DNA of 64,000 nt from [Scytonema hofmanni] UTEX 2349 (GTDB taxonomy: Bacteria; Cyanobacteriota; Cyanobacteriia; Cyanobacteriales; Nostocaceae): contig NZ_KK073768.1 of assembly GCF_000582685.1 (NCBI RefSeq), positions 3,231,647 to 3,295,646 on the forward strand. Reading direction: 5' to 3'. Each line of letters begins with the position of its first letter. Within the stretch, counting starts at the first letter, position 1. The translations under genes and the position numbers were made by a program. This document shows, in pieces, positions 17,098 to 26,187 of the stretch. The notes below the pieces were generated by a model that had not been told where the DNA came from, searched no databases, and worked only from the letters and a program-made list of their open reading frames with translations.

Positions 17098-19068
17098 AAC
17101 ATCCCCTCTCAATTAGGGCTTTCTGAGAAGGTTGCTGTCAACTCAGCAGAAAATAGATGTGTCGTCACCGCCAATACTTCGGAGGATAAGCTTTTTCCCG
17201 AAAATATGGTGATTAATGTTAAGACACAGTATGGAGCCAAAGGCGATGGAGTCACAGATGATACTCCCGCAATCCAAAGGGCGATTCGAGAGAACGTAGG
17301 TACAAACAGAGTTGTCTATTTCCCTCAAGGGACTTACCTTGTGAGCGATCGCCTGGAGTGGAAAGACACGAACGGTAAATGGCAATCACAGCTAAGGCTT
17401 CAAGGACAAAACCGCACCAACACTATTATCCGGTTGAAGGACAATGCACCTAGTTACAACGATCCTAGCAACCCGAAAGCAGTAGTCTATACCGCGTCGG
17501 GACTCTATACGACAGATGCTTACGCCGGAGCAAAGGACTATTTCGGAAAGGGGGAGGGGAACGAGGCATTTGCAAACTACATTGAAGACCTGACGATTGA
17601 CACTGGTAATAATCGTGGAGCGATCGCACTCGATTATTTAGCCAACAACATGGGTGCGGTTCGCAATGTCACACTTCGCGGTCAAGGACTTGTCGGGCTT
17701 GAGATAACTCGAAAGTGGATTGGTCCTGCTCTAGTCAAGAACGTCGTTGTGGAAGGCTTTGATCATGGTATTCGTATTGCGGGCGAGGTCAACGGTATGA
17801 CTCTCGAACACATTAGTCTTTGCAACCAGAAAACTGTCGGTTTAGAGAATGCGGGAAATATTGTAGCAATACGAGACCTCTGGAGCAGCAATAGTGTGCC
17901 GGCGATACGCAATACAGGCATGACGGGTCTTATGACCCTAATCGATGCCGAGCTTTATGGCAATAATCCCTTGGTAAGTGCTATTGAGAGCAATAGCCGT
18001 ATGTTTGCCCGGAATGTCAGTTCATCGGGTTATCTGTCTGCAATTATGCAAGATAACAAGGTCTTGCAGGAAGCTACGGTAAAGGAATATACCTCGAACA
18101 CTCCTTTTACTTTGTTTGGGACTTCCGCAAAGACCTCTCTCAATCTTCCAGTCGAGGAACCGCCAGACTTTCATGATAATAATCTCTCAAACTGGGCAAA
18201 CGTTGAGGATTATGGTGCAAGAGGGAAAGCAGCAAATGGTGGCGATGATTGGGGCGATGATACGGCTGCAATTCAAAACGCCCTCGACTCAGGAAAATCC
18301 ACCGTTTACATTCCACCTGGTCGCTACTATATCAGTGATACCCTACGCGTCAGGGGAAATGTTCGCAAAATCATTGCGATGAATGCTACGCTTTCTCCTG
18401 GTGGAAGAGCCTTTGGGGATGCAAACAATCCCAAACCATTCTTTCGGATTGAGGATGGAGCAGCGCCTGACGTGACTATTGAACGTGTTGGTATCACAAA
18501 TATTACTCCAGATGCCTCACCTGGATTGATTGGTTTTGAACAAGCTACTTCCCGAACACTGTTTTTGAAGGATATGGGCTGCTGCTCATGGAGAACCACC
18601 GACCAGAAGTATGTGTTTCGGAACACCCCAGGAGCCGGAAAGCTCTTCGTTGAGAATGTATCTGCTGAAACTTGGCGCTTTGAGCATCCGCAACAAGTAT
18701 GGATGCGTCAGATTAATCCTGAGGGTAGTAATGAGAAGATATTCAATAATGGCGGGAAGCTTTGGGTGTTAGGTCTTAAAACCGAAGGAGGTAATGTCAA
18801 CACTGTGATCCATACCAAAGGAGGTGGTGCAAGCGAGTTATTGGGAGCGCTCTTGTACGTGACTGAAAGTGTGTCACCTAATGAGATCGCTTTTATCAAT
18901 GACAATTCTTGGGTTGCACTCTCTTATGCCACAAGAAAGTATGGAGCTAACGATTTCCAGATTCAGGTTCAAGACACACAGGGATCTCAAAGTCGTAAAC
19001 TCACTCGCGATCAGGTTTTCCAATACACTAATGGTAGTACAGTGCCGCTCTACGTAGGAGGGCAGTGA
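16762..19068 (+). CDS. Secreted beta-helix protein with triplicated N-terminal region
   Basis: 768 residues, paralogue of the gene at 13738 over almost its whole length. First Pectate_lyase_3 module from about residue 153 (KGDGVTDDTPAIQRAI), second from about 480 (GDDTAAIQNALDSGKSTVYI). Unlike its partner it begins with three tandem copies of a 38-residue unit, each with a basic TKFKRRKK start and a short, moderately hydrophobic KLSSMCGITELSSVA segment. At DNA level the unit is 114 bases long (copies start at 16756, 16870 and 16984). The first two copies are nearly identical. Each carries GTAGTTGTGACAAAG, so each could in principle be used as a GTG start; the third copy gives a protein about the size of the paralogue. 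Function is inferred as for the neighbour. Confidence 0.8.
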   Translation: MTKFKRRKKILSKLSSMCGITELSSVADVNEPTPTKVVVTKFKRRKKILSKLSSMCGITELSSVAEVNEPTPTKVVVTKFKRRKKTFSKLSIMCGIAVFSPIAGVNKPTLSANIPSQLGLSEKVAVNSAENRCVVTANTSEDKLFPENMVINVKTQYGAKGDGVTDDTPAIQRAIRENVGTNRVVYFPQGTYLVSDRLEWKDTNGKWQSQLRLQGQNRTNTIIRLKDNAPSYNDPSNPKAVVYTASGLYTTDAYAGAKDYFGKGEGNEAFANYIEDLTIDTGNNRGAIALDYLANNMGAVRNVTLRGQGLVGLEITRKWIGPALVKNVVVEGFDHGIRIAGEVNGMTLEHISLCNQKTVGLENAGNIVAIRDLWSSNSVPAIRNTGMTGLMTLIDAELYGNNPLVSAIESNSRMFARNVSSSGYLSAIMQDNKVLQEATVKEYTSNTPFTLFGTSAKTSLNLPVEEPPDFHDNNLSNWANVEDYGARGKAANGGDDWGDDTAAIQNALDSGKSTVYIPPGRYYISDTLRVRGNVRKIIAMNATLSPGGRAFGDANNPKPFFRIEDGAAPDVTIERVGITNITPDASPGLIGFEQATSRTLFLKDMGCCSWRTTDQKYVFRNTPGAGKLFVENVSAETWRFEHPQQVWMRQINPEGSNEKIFNNGGKLWVLGLKTEGGNVNTVIHTKGGGASELLGALLYVTESVSPNEIAFINDNSWVALSYATRKYGANDFQIQVQDTQGSQSRKLTRDQVFQYTNGSTVPLYVGGQ

Positions 19069-19116
19069 GGGAAAATTAGGGGTTTGAGAGTCGTAGTTTT
19101 AATCACAAATTCTCGT

Positions 19117-19186
19117 TAAAAACCTCTTTCCCCCCAGTCTAGAAGACTGGAGCTATACAAACAAAGCCCGCGTAGGCGGGCTTTGA
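19117..19186. repeat. Dispersed two-hairpin repeat
   Basis: CCCAGTCTAGAAGACTGG followed by AAGCCCGCGTAGGCGGGCTTTG, the same two-hairpin layout as at 3263. The second stem is GC-rich and followed by TTTG, so it may also act as a terminator for the convergent genes on either side. Confidence 0.65.
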
Positions 19187-19254
19187 ATAAGGTGCATTAA
19201 AAGCTGGGTTCTGGTGTGTAAATCCTGATTGATCTACCTCCTAACCTGTTAGAC

Positions 19255-20376
19255 TTACTGCGCCACTTCTTTCTCAAATAAGCCCAATGCCCGCAGCACT
19301 GCTTGATCCATGTCGTAGTACTTGTAATCTGCAAGTCGCCCTGCAAACAGTACACTGCCGTTGAGTTTCTCTATTTCTTTAAGGTAAAGGTCTAGACGCC
19401 CACGGTTATCCTCATTGAGGATGGGGTAATAGGGGTCGTTTTTCCCTGGTACATAAGCTTGGGGATATTCCATCACCAAAGTGGTTTTGGGTGAGGTTTG
19501 TCCTGATAGATATTTCTGCTCAGTGATGCGGGTGATGTCGTAATCGTTAGGATAGTTGACTGTACCAACTTCTTGATACTGCTCTTGATCCAAAGTCTCA
19601 AATTGAAAGCGCAGGCTACGGTAGGGCAACTCACCGTACATATAATCAAAGAAGGCATCAATCGGACCAGTGCAGAGTATCCGGTTAAATTGAATGTCGT
19701 TGATAATTTCGCGGTAATCTGTGTTCAGAAGCACCTTAATGTTGGGGTGATCGAGCATTTTGTGGAACATTTCGGTGTAACCAAGCTTGGGCATAGCTTG
19801 GTAAGGGTCTTGAAAATAACGGTCATCCCGACTGATGTAGACTGGAACACGCCCTGTAACTCCCCGATCTAGTTCTTCTGGTTTCACACCCCACTGCTTC
19901 ATGGTGTAGCGGAGAAAGACATTTTCATAGATGTACTCGGCTAGAAAAGTTAAGTCACCACTAGCACTTTCACGCAGTTTTAAAATCGGTACTTTGACCC
20001 CAAAACCAAAGTTTTCTAGAAGTAAATTCTCTAGCTTCTCTGCATATTTTGGCGGAAAAAGAGCATAAAGGGAATTGAGATTAAAAGGGATGGGGACTTT
20101 CTTGCCTTCAACTACTCCTAGTACATGGTGATAGTAATGTCTCCAATCAGTAAATTGAGATAGGTAATCCCAAACTTTTTTAGATTTGGTGTGGAAGATA
20201 TGGGGACCGTATTTGTGGATTAAAATTCCATGCTCGTTGTAGTAGTCGTAAGCATTGCCACCGATGTGGTTTCGCTGTTCTACAATTAGCACTCTTTGTC
20301 CTAACTGATTAGCAATTCTTTCAGCCATAACGCAAGCTGAATAGCCTGCTCCAATAATTAACCAATCAAATTTCAT
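19255..20376 (-). CDS. glf: UDP-galactopyranose mutase
   Basis: 373 residues, full length for the family. N-terminal FAD-binding site IIGAGYSACVMAERIA, then the substrate region RNHIGGNAYDYYNEHG and HKYGPHIFHT. The enzyme uses reduced FAD to convert UDP-galactopyranose into UDP-galactofuranose. Its presence indicates that the glycan built by this cluster contains galactofuranose. The ribosome site AGAG precedes the ATG. It lies between the beta-helix genes and the double glycosyltransferase. Confidence 0.93.
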   Translation of the reverse strand: MKFDWLIIGAGYSACVMAERIANQLGQRVLIVEQRNHIGGNAYDYYNEHGILIHKYGPHIFHTKSKKVWDYLSQFTDWRHYYHHVLGVVEGKKVPIPFNLNSLYALFPPKYAEKLENLLLENFGFGVKVPILKLRESASGDLTFLAEYIYENVFLRYTMKQWGVKPEELDRGVTGRVPVYISRDDRYFQDPYQAMPKLGYTEMFHKMLDHPNIKVLLNTDYREIINDIQFNRILCTGPIDAFFDYMYGELPYRSLRFQFETLDQEQYQEVGTVNYPNDYDITRITEQKYLSGQTSPKTTLVMEYPQAYVPGKNDPYYPILNEDNRGRLDLYLKEIEKLNGSVLFAGRLADYKYYDMDQAVLRALGLFEKEVAQ

Positions 20377-20473
20377 TTGGCTTCTCTTTTATTTATGTTA
20401 CGTAAAGTATTAGAGTGCAGGTCTTGCTTACAGCCAGTTTGATACCTTTATCAAAAAGATTAAATTTGATAAA

Positions 20474-23029
20474 TTATTTAAGGACAGAGTTTGTTACCTG
20501 CTGTATATGCTGTTCAATTTGATGTAAAAATGGTTGATACACTGCTTGAGGAGAAAGTTTCCCTTTTACATATTGATGAGCTTGTGCCTCCATCCATTTA
20601 CGTTTTTCTGGATTGGTTATCAGTGTGTGAATTGCTGCTGCAAACTCTTCGGCTGTTTCGGCTACAAGCACAGCATGACCGACTATATCACTTAGTCCTT
20701 GAACACCAATAGGTGTTGATACGCAAGCACGCCCAGATGACAGAGCTTCTACAAGCTTAATCTTCAGTCCACTACCCATAAGAAGAGGAACCATACAGAC
20801 CTGAGCGGCTCCATACTCTGGCTTAAGGTTGGCAACTCTGCCTAAAAAGCGAACATTTGGAAAACTTCCTTGAATCTGAGCACATACGTCACCACAAACA
20901 TGGAGACTGCAATATGGGGCTGCGTCTAAAACAAGTAGCCATACATTTTCCAAGAACCATCGTAAACCATGAACATTGTGAGGCGATCCACTACCTACAA
21001 ATAAGCAGCGACCATCAACTTGCTGAGTCTCGTGAACATGGCAAACAACAGACATAGGCATACTAATCACCTTGCTTGAAGGAGCCATCTCTTTGAGAAT
21101 TTCAGCCTCTTGTTCCTGAATAGCTAACAAAACTTGTGCTTTTCGCAACAGTGCAGATTCTTTGTCCCAATTCCAGTCTGAAAGATGGGAATCTACGCCT
21201 ATTTTTCTAAAATCGGCAACTCTTTGGTGAAGAATGTCATGAGTTAATATGGCTTTTAAGACTGATTGCTTTTGCGGGAGAGCCTCTAATAGACTCCCTA
21301 ACCAAGTATAGTTAGCAATCACAACATCTGGCTGGAAGCTGACAAAGCGTGAATTTGCAAAGGCTACTTCCTCTGGTGTTGCCAAAGCATCCCAAGTTTG
21401 AGGGGCGATCGCATCCTCGCGCTTGTTCCGTAGTTTATTCCAAACAGCTCGGTAGAAACTTTTCCAATTGTTTGGCACTTGTCTGTAAGCTAGCTGTAAT
21501 GGCGCAAGAAGCCATTGTGATAAGGAGTTGAATTTTAACAGAACACGACCAATTCGCAAGTTATCCCTTGCTGACACAGTGGCGATCGCTGCCAACGACG
21601 ATGGAATAATATAGAAGGGAATTCCGCCATTTGGGGATGAACTTAGAACTGTGTACTCAATTTCACAACCTGCATAATGTAAGTAGCGGATGAAGTCCAA
21701 GATATAAGTGGCATTACCAACAGTATTCTGGATTGGAATATGCCGACTAAAAATCTGAACCTTAATAGGTCGATTTATTACAGGTTCTTGGATCTTTGCA
21801 GAAACAATTCTAGAGGAGTTAGGCTTGGATAAATCAACTTGTTTCGGAGCATTGCTTAACTTCTGTAATAAGCTTAAAGTTTCCTCCACCATTCTCTGCT
21901 CCGAAAAATCCTGGACGCGCAGTTTTGCCTTCATAGCCATCTGCTGCATCTCCTCCGGGTAGCGAAGTGCCCAACGAGTCGTTTCCAGGAGGTCACAGCT
22001 ATCGCCCGTACGGAACAGTAGACCATGAACTCTATTCTCTATTAACTCCGGAATACCACAAGCATCTGAGGTCACGATTGGTAATCCGTGCGCCATTGCC
22101 TCCATCAGTGCAAAGGGTTGACCTTCATACCGAGTAGGGAAGAGAAACAAGTCAGCAGAAACTAATAATTTTGGGACATCAGAGCGATATCCCAAAAACA
22201 ATACTTTATCTTCAACACCGTATTGTCGAACTTTTTGAAGTATATCTTCCCGTTCCTTTCCGTCTCCTACCCAAACAAACCTCACATCTGGAAACTCTTT
22301 AACCAAGTGAGGGATTGCCGGAATGAGATCCACGTGTCCTTTTTGAGACTCTAAGCGACCAACGGTGAGAGCAAGACGACTCGTTTGTGGTAGATTAAGT
22401 TCTTGTTTGATTTGACGGCGTAAGTTATTGATTTCCTCGTTGTTGAAGTTGTTTATAGATAAAGCTGCTTTACTCCCGTTATAGATATAACGCACTTGTT
22501 CACGAGGAAACTGAAATGATTCAGAGATGACTTTGCGATTATGCTCTGATACAGCAATCCACTGCTGATTTCTATCTCGTGCCCACTGATAAAGCTTTAA
22601 TCTTACCCGATTATAAGAAATAGGAGTAGGTGCTAACTGAAAGACAACTCCTGTCGGTATCTTTAATAAACCACATGCAAGTATGCTACCCAAACACAAG
22701 TCCAACTGAGGCAGGACTATTTGCACCACGTCTGGCTTATTCTTCAGTAGTAAACGAACTGTTTGAGTTAAGTGAGGTAAATATTTTCTTATCGTTTTGA
22801 ATTTGAGAGGATTTGAATTTTCAATTTCTAAAGGGTGATAACTTACACCGTTTTCCTCAAAGCTTTTGATAAGAGATGCTGTTTGTTCCCTTTTTGGGAA
22901 AGCTACATGCACGTCCCAACCTTTTTCGACTGCTGCTGAAGTTAATGTCAGGGCATATCCCTCAGCACCGCCACGTTCAGTAGAGGGAGATATTACTAGG
23001 AGCCGCAACTTTGTTTGAGGAATAGTCAT
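20474..23029 (-). CDS. Fused double GT4 glycosyltransferase
   Basis: 851 residues with two GT-B units in one chain. The first (about 1-390) has STERGGAEGYALTLTSAA, TVGRLESQKGHVDLIPAI and EGQPFALMEAMAHGLPIVTS. A linker rich in polar residues (about 390-430) leads to the second unit (about 430-840), whose donor site is FVGSGSPHNVHGLRWFLEN and GSGLKIKLVEALSSGRACVS. No stop or frame change is seen between them, so this is a real fusion that may add two sugars in sequence. Donors are unknown. Confidence 0.85.
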   Translation of the reverse strand: MTIPQTKLRLLVISPSTERGGAEGYALTLTSAAVEKGWDVHVAFPKREQTASLIKSFEENGVSYHPLEIENSNPLKFKTIRKYLPHLTQTVRLLLKNKPDVVQIVLPQLDLCLGSILACGLLKIPTGVVFQLAPTPISYNRVRLKLYQWARDRNQQWIAVSEHNRKVISESFQFPREQVRYIYNGSKAALSINNFNNEEINNLRRQIKQELNLPQTSRLALTVGRLESQKGHVDLIPAIPHLVKEFPDVRFVWVGDGKEREDILQKVRQYGVEDKVLFLGYRSDVPKLLVSADLFLFPTRYEGQPFALMEAMAHGLPIVTSDACGIPELIENRVHGLLFRTGDSCDLLETTRWALRYPEEMQQMAMKAKLRVQDFSEQRMVEETLSLLQKLSNAPKQVDLSKPNSSRIVSAKIQEPVINRPIKVQIFSRHIPIQNTVGNATYILDFIRYLHYAGCEIEYTVLSSSPNGGIPFYIIPSSLAAIATVSARDNLRIGRVLLKFNSLSQWLLAPLQLAYRQVPNNWKSFYRAVWNKLRNKREDAIAPQTWDALATPEEVAFANSRFVSFQPDVVIANYTWLGSLLEALPQKQSVLKAILTHDILHQRVADFRKIGVDSHLSDWNWDKESALLRKAQVLLAIQEQEAEILKEMAPSSKVISMPMSVVCHVHETQQVDGRCLFVGSGSPHNVHGLRWFLENVWLLVLDAAPYCSLHVCGDVCAQIQGSFPNVRFLGRVANLKPEYGAAQVCMVPLLMGSGLKIKLVEALSSGRACVSTPIGVQGLSDIVGHAVLVAETAEEFAAAIHTLITNPEKRKWMEAQAHQYVKGKLSPQAVYQPFLHQIEQHIQQVTNSVLK

Positions 23030-23112
23030 AATATTACAGTGTTACTTTTGGTAGCTATATTGCAAATTTTTGGCAATATTACGGATAATAATGTGTGCTA
23101 TTTTTATGTTTT

Positions 23113-24381
23113 TCAGAATATTTTTTGCTGAATTAAACGAAGATTTTGGCGGAGTTTACGTAAAAATTTAAATATAAAATAAGGTATACGTACATCTTCG
23201 CGTGCTAAAGCAGAATTAACAGGTGGTAGCTTTATCCAGAAAGGTTTTTTTATGGCTTTCACCCCTTGAGAATTAGTATGTAATTCTGTCAGTAAATGAA
23301 CCCATTTGCTTGTGCAAACTTCACTAGAGTAATAAGCTTCTATTTTGGCACGGGCAGATACGGACAATCTTTCCCAAAGTCCCACTTCATTTCTTAGGCG
23401 TTTAACAGCAGTCACAAACTCATTACCTCTGTCATTGACCAGCAACCCAGTCACTCCATCTTCTACTAACTCTGGTATTCCACTCCGCATTTGTAGACAT
23501 ATTGGGACTACACCACATGCCATAGCTTCCATCAGAGCAATGGGTAAGCCCTCATAATCTGATAGCAAAACCAAAGCATGAGATTCTAGCATCACTTCTT
23601 GAATTCGAGCATTGTCTACTAGCCCAGCTAATTTTATTGGTAATCCTTTTCCTTCTGTGGTAAGTATTTTTTCAACATTAGCTTTTGCCGAACCATCTCC
23701 GAATATTATTGCTTCTGTATTCGGTATCTCTCTAACAGCACGGCACAAGGCAGATGTTACTTGGGATATCTGCTTTTGTTCTTCCACTAAACGACCGACA
23801 TATATCAGCCTCATTCGCTCTAAAGGCGGTTGAGCAAAGTTCTCAGGCAGAGTTACACCACAAGGAATTTGTCTGATTAAGGTTGCTGTATTTCCTATAC
23901 TGCTAACTTTTTGTGTTAAAAATTGTGAAACACAGACTAATGCAGAGAGGCTGTAAGAAGTTCTACCAAAAACAAATTCTCTTAAAACACCCCAATAAAA
24001 CTCTTCATCAGAATGTAAAACTCCAACAGTAGGTATTCCTGCTTCTTTGACCCATCGAATAGCATAGAAGGCTGGGGCTAGCATATTTGGCACGAATACA
24101 TCCGGAGGCTCTTCAGTTAGTTTTGAGAGAATCCAGTGAATTTTCTGTTGTGTAGTCGTTTGCCAGGGAAAGGTTTGGCAAGAAATTCCTTGATTACGCA
24201 AATTTACAAAACAAGGACAATCATCTGGTGAATCAGCATTGATAAAAAAAAGCACCTGTGGTTCTACTCCAGCAAGTTTAAGATCAGGTAACAACCTCCT
24301 AAGCCATGAGTTTGGTCCTCCTGTAAAGGCAGGATCATCATAGGTACAAAACGTGACCTTAATTTTGTAGTTTAGTTCCAC
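23113..24381 (-). CDS. GT4 family glycosyltransferase
   Basis: 422 residues. The N-terminal half has DDPAFTGGPNSWLRRLLPDL. The donor half has IYVGRLVEEQKQISQVTSAL and YEGLPIALMEAMACGVVPIC. The C-terminal tail beyond about residue 370 is basic and proline-rich and may touch the membrane. A sugar transferase of the cluster; specificity is unknown. Confidence 0.87.
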   Translation of the reverse strand: MELNYKIKVTFCTYDDPAFTGGPNSWLRRLLPDLKLAGVEPQVLFFINADSPDDCPCFVNLRNQGISCQTFPWQTTTQQKIHWILSKLTEEPPDVFVPNMLAPAFYAIRWVKEAGIPTVGVLHSDEEFYWGVLREFVFGRTSYSLSALVCVSQFLTQKVSSIGNTATLIRQIPCGVTLPENFAQPPLERMRLIYVGRLVEEQKQISQVTSALCRAVREIPNTEAIIFGDGSAKANVEKILTTEGKGLPIKLAGLVDNARIQEVMLESHALVLLSDYEGLPIALMEAMACGVVPICLQMRSGIPELVEDGVTGLLVNDRGNEFVTAVKRLRNEVGLWERLSVSARAKIEAYYSSEVCTSKWVHLLTELHTNSQGVKAIKKPFWIKLPPVNSALAREDVRIPYFIFKFLRKLRQNLRLIQQKIF

Positions 24382-24500
24382 GGCATTTAAAAAGTTTGAA
24401 GATGGATAATTTATTTAATTTATGAAGGCTAAAATTGCAGTTTTTCTGACTTTATTAAAGCTACAAAAAGTAGTTTCTTTGTCACTTTATGTTGTGGCAA

Positions 24501-25346
24501 TTAACCAAATTTCTTTATCAACTTTGCTGTAATTGACCGAGGTAGTTCTTGGGGGCTTTTTGAAAAATATTTGATTCTGACTTCAATCCAATTCTTCTTT
24601 TCGTAAAACTCACGTATAATAGCTATTCGCCACTGCTGATACCAAGGGAGATTTTTACGATAACTAGCCATAATACTTTCTATTCTCGGCATAGTCTGAC
24701 CACTCAAATTATTATTGAAAGTTTTTGTACCCTTGAGTAATCGAAAATTGCCCCAAGTTTCATCTACATACTTGACTGTAGCTGCTTGCACAGCCTGTAG
24801 CATGAAATGTAAATCCATTGAATCATGATCGTCCACATCATAAAGACCTATAATTTGATGTACCGAAGTATGATAGAAATATGCAGATGGGTTAGCAGGC
24901 AAAGGATTTATATTCCATCCCATCAAAAAATCGGTGAACTTCATTTTTTTTGGTTTATTGATTTCCATGAGTTCACCATCATCGTTCCATAAGTTACAGT
25001 TTCCAACAAGTAAGCTGGGGTTCGGTAAGGTTTTAAAAAGTTCTGATACTCGATTCAGTACATTTGGCTCATAGTAATCATCAACATTGAGAATTGCTAA
25101 TATTTCTCCTTTTGCTATTGCAATTCCCTTATTCATTGCATCCGACTGTCCCTTATCTTTTTCAGATATCCAACGGATATGTGGATAGTTTTCTGCATAT
25201 TGTTTGATGATTTCTACAGTGCGGTCTGTTGAGCCACCATCTACAATGATGTGTTCAACGTCAGGACAATTTTGTTCAATGACAACCTTGATACAGGCTT
25301 CAATGAATTTTTCTCCGTTGTAAACTGGTGTGATAACACTAATCAT
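24501..25346 (-). CDS. GT2 family glycosyltransferase
   Basis: 281 residues beginning MISVITPVYNGEKFIEACIK, the classical GT-A start. DGGSTDRTVEI and LNVDDYYEP carry the nucleotide- and metal-binding aspartates. There is no membrane segment. It belongs to the same minus-strand run; donor is unknown. Confidence 0.88.
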   Translation of the reverse strand: MISVITPVYNGEKFIEACIKVVIEQNCPDVEHIIVDGGSTDRTVEIIKQYAENYPHIRWISEKDKGQSDAMNKGIAIAKGEILAILNVDDYYEPNVLNRVSELFKTLPNPSLLVGNCNLWNDDGELMEINKPKKMKFTDFLMGWNINPLPANPSAYFYHTSVHQIIGLYDVDDHDSMDLHFMLQAVQAATVKYVDETWGNFRLLKGTKTFNNNLSGQTMPRIESIMASYRKNLPWYQQWRIAIIREFYEKKNWIEVRIKYFSKSPQELPRSITAKLIKKFG

Positions 25347-25604
25347 GCTTGGCTTGCTTTAGATTACAGGACTATTCTTTGATGGCGATAAAGTAGTCGA
25401 TGATTTACCGTATAACTACTGAAGTATTCTGTAATAAACAGAAGAATCCGGATTAATTGTAAGAACTTTTTATAAAATTTTGTAAAATCTATTGTTATGT
25501 CTCGGTGTAAAGACTGATTTGTAACTTAGCGAGAATATTGCTCAGGTTTTTGGTTGAGCATCACTGATAGCATAGAGTTGAAGTTTTTAATAGAAACATT
25601 CGGC

Positions 25605-25808
25605 ATGAAGTTTAAGGCAATTGTTCACCAAGCTGAAGAAGGCGGATATTGGGCGGAGGTTCCTGCTCTACCTGGTTGTATTACTGAGGGTGATACTTGG
25701 GAAGAGTTAATGGCTAATCTCAAGGATGCGATTGAAGGATGGCTTGAGGTCGCTAATGAAAGTCATTCCACAGAAGATACAGTTCAGGTAGTTGAAATTG
25801 CTATATGA
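25605..25808 (+). CDS. hicB: HicB family antitoxin
   Basis: 67 residues. The frame extends upstream, but the ATG at 25605 gives the standard HicB start MKFKAIVHQAEEGGYWAEVP, followed by ALPGCITEGDTWEELMANLK. This is a partial RNase-H-like fold that masks the HicA toxin. There is no clear extra DNA-binding domain at the C-terminus. The last codons overlap the start of hicA, so the pair is translationally coupled. It lies on the opposite strand to the surrounding glycan genes and next to a glycosyltransferase relic, which suggests insertion. Confidence 0.85.
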   Translation: MKFKAIVHQAEEGGYWAEVPALPGCITEGDTWEELMANLKDAIEGWLEVANESHSTEDTVQVVEIAI

Positions 25809-26011
25809 AGTCTATTTCTGGGAAAAAGCTATGCTCGATAGTAGAAAAGAAGGGATGGTTTTTGAAGAAAATTACTGGTAGTCATCACATTTATCAGCAA
25901 CCTGAGTTTAGTAACATACTGTCGATTCCAGTTCATGGGAACAAAGATTTGAAGATAGGAACTTTGAAAGCTTTGATGAAGATAGCCGAGTTAACTGAAG
26001 AAGATTTGTAA
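25805..26011 (+). CDS. hicA: HicA family toxin (mRNA interferase)
   Basis: 68 residues, a double-stranded-RNA-binding-like fold. The catalytic His is in KKITGSHHIYQQP, and the C-terminal IPVHGNKDLKIGTLKALMKI is typical. HicA cleaves mRNA when not bound by HicB. The start overlaps the hicB stop by 4 bases. The antitoxin-first order is common for cyanobacterial pairs. A palindrome AGAGCGATCGCTCT (around the HIP1 octamer) follows the stop. Confidence 0.85.
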   Translation: MKSISGKKLCSIVEKKGWFLKKITGSHHIYQQPEFSNILSIPVHGNKDLKIGTLKALMKIAELTEEDL

Positions 26012-26037
26012 TAAAGAGCGATCGCTCTACCTCTAAA

Positions 26038-26160
26038 TCAACACTTATTAGCCAATGTTCGTCCCTGTTTCTCAAAAATCTGACGGTACAAATCAACGTA
26101 CCGCTGTGCCTGAAGTTCTAGGGTGTACTCTGCAAGAGCGATCGCTCGACAGCTCGACAA
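26038..26160 (-). pseudogene. Relic of a glycosyltransferase C-terminus
   Basis: The minus strand reads AIALAEYTLELQAQRYVDLY, then RQIFEKQ, and stops at 26038. This is the usual last helix of GT4 enzymes (…QAQRYVDLYRQ…). No body or start is present; the sequence upstream (above 26160) is the end region of the next gene. It shows that a glycosyltransferase gene was lost beside the HicBA insertion. Confidence 0.7.
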
Positions 26161-26187
26161 TTTTGACTTATAGACTCATATAAAAAC

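Noticed and set aside
16744..17112. Long minus-strand frames opposite the triplicated region
   Set aside because: They simply mirror the repeated coding sequence on the plus strand; no ribosome site and no homology.
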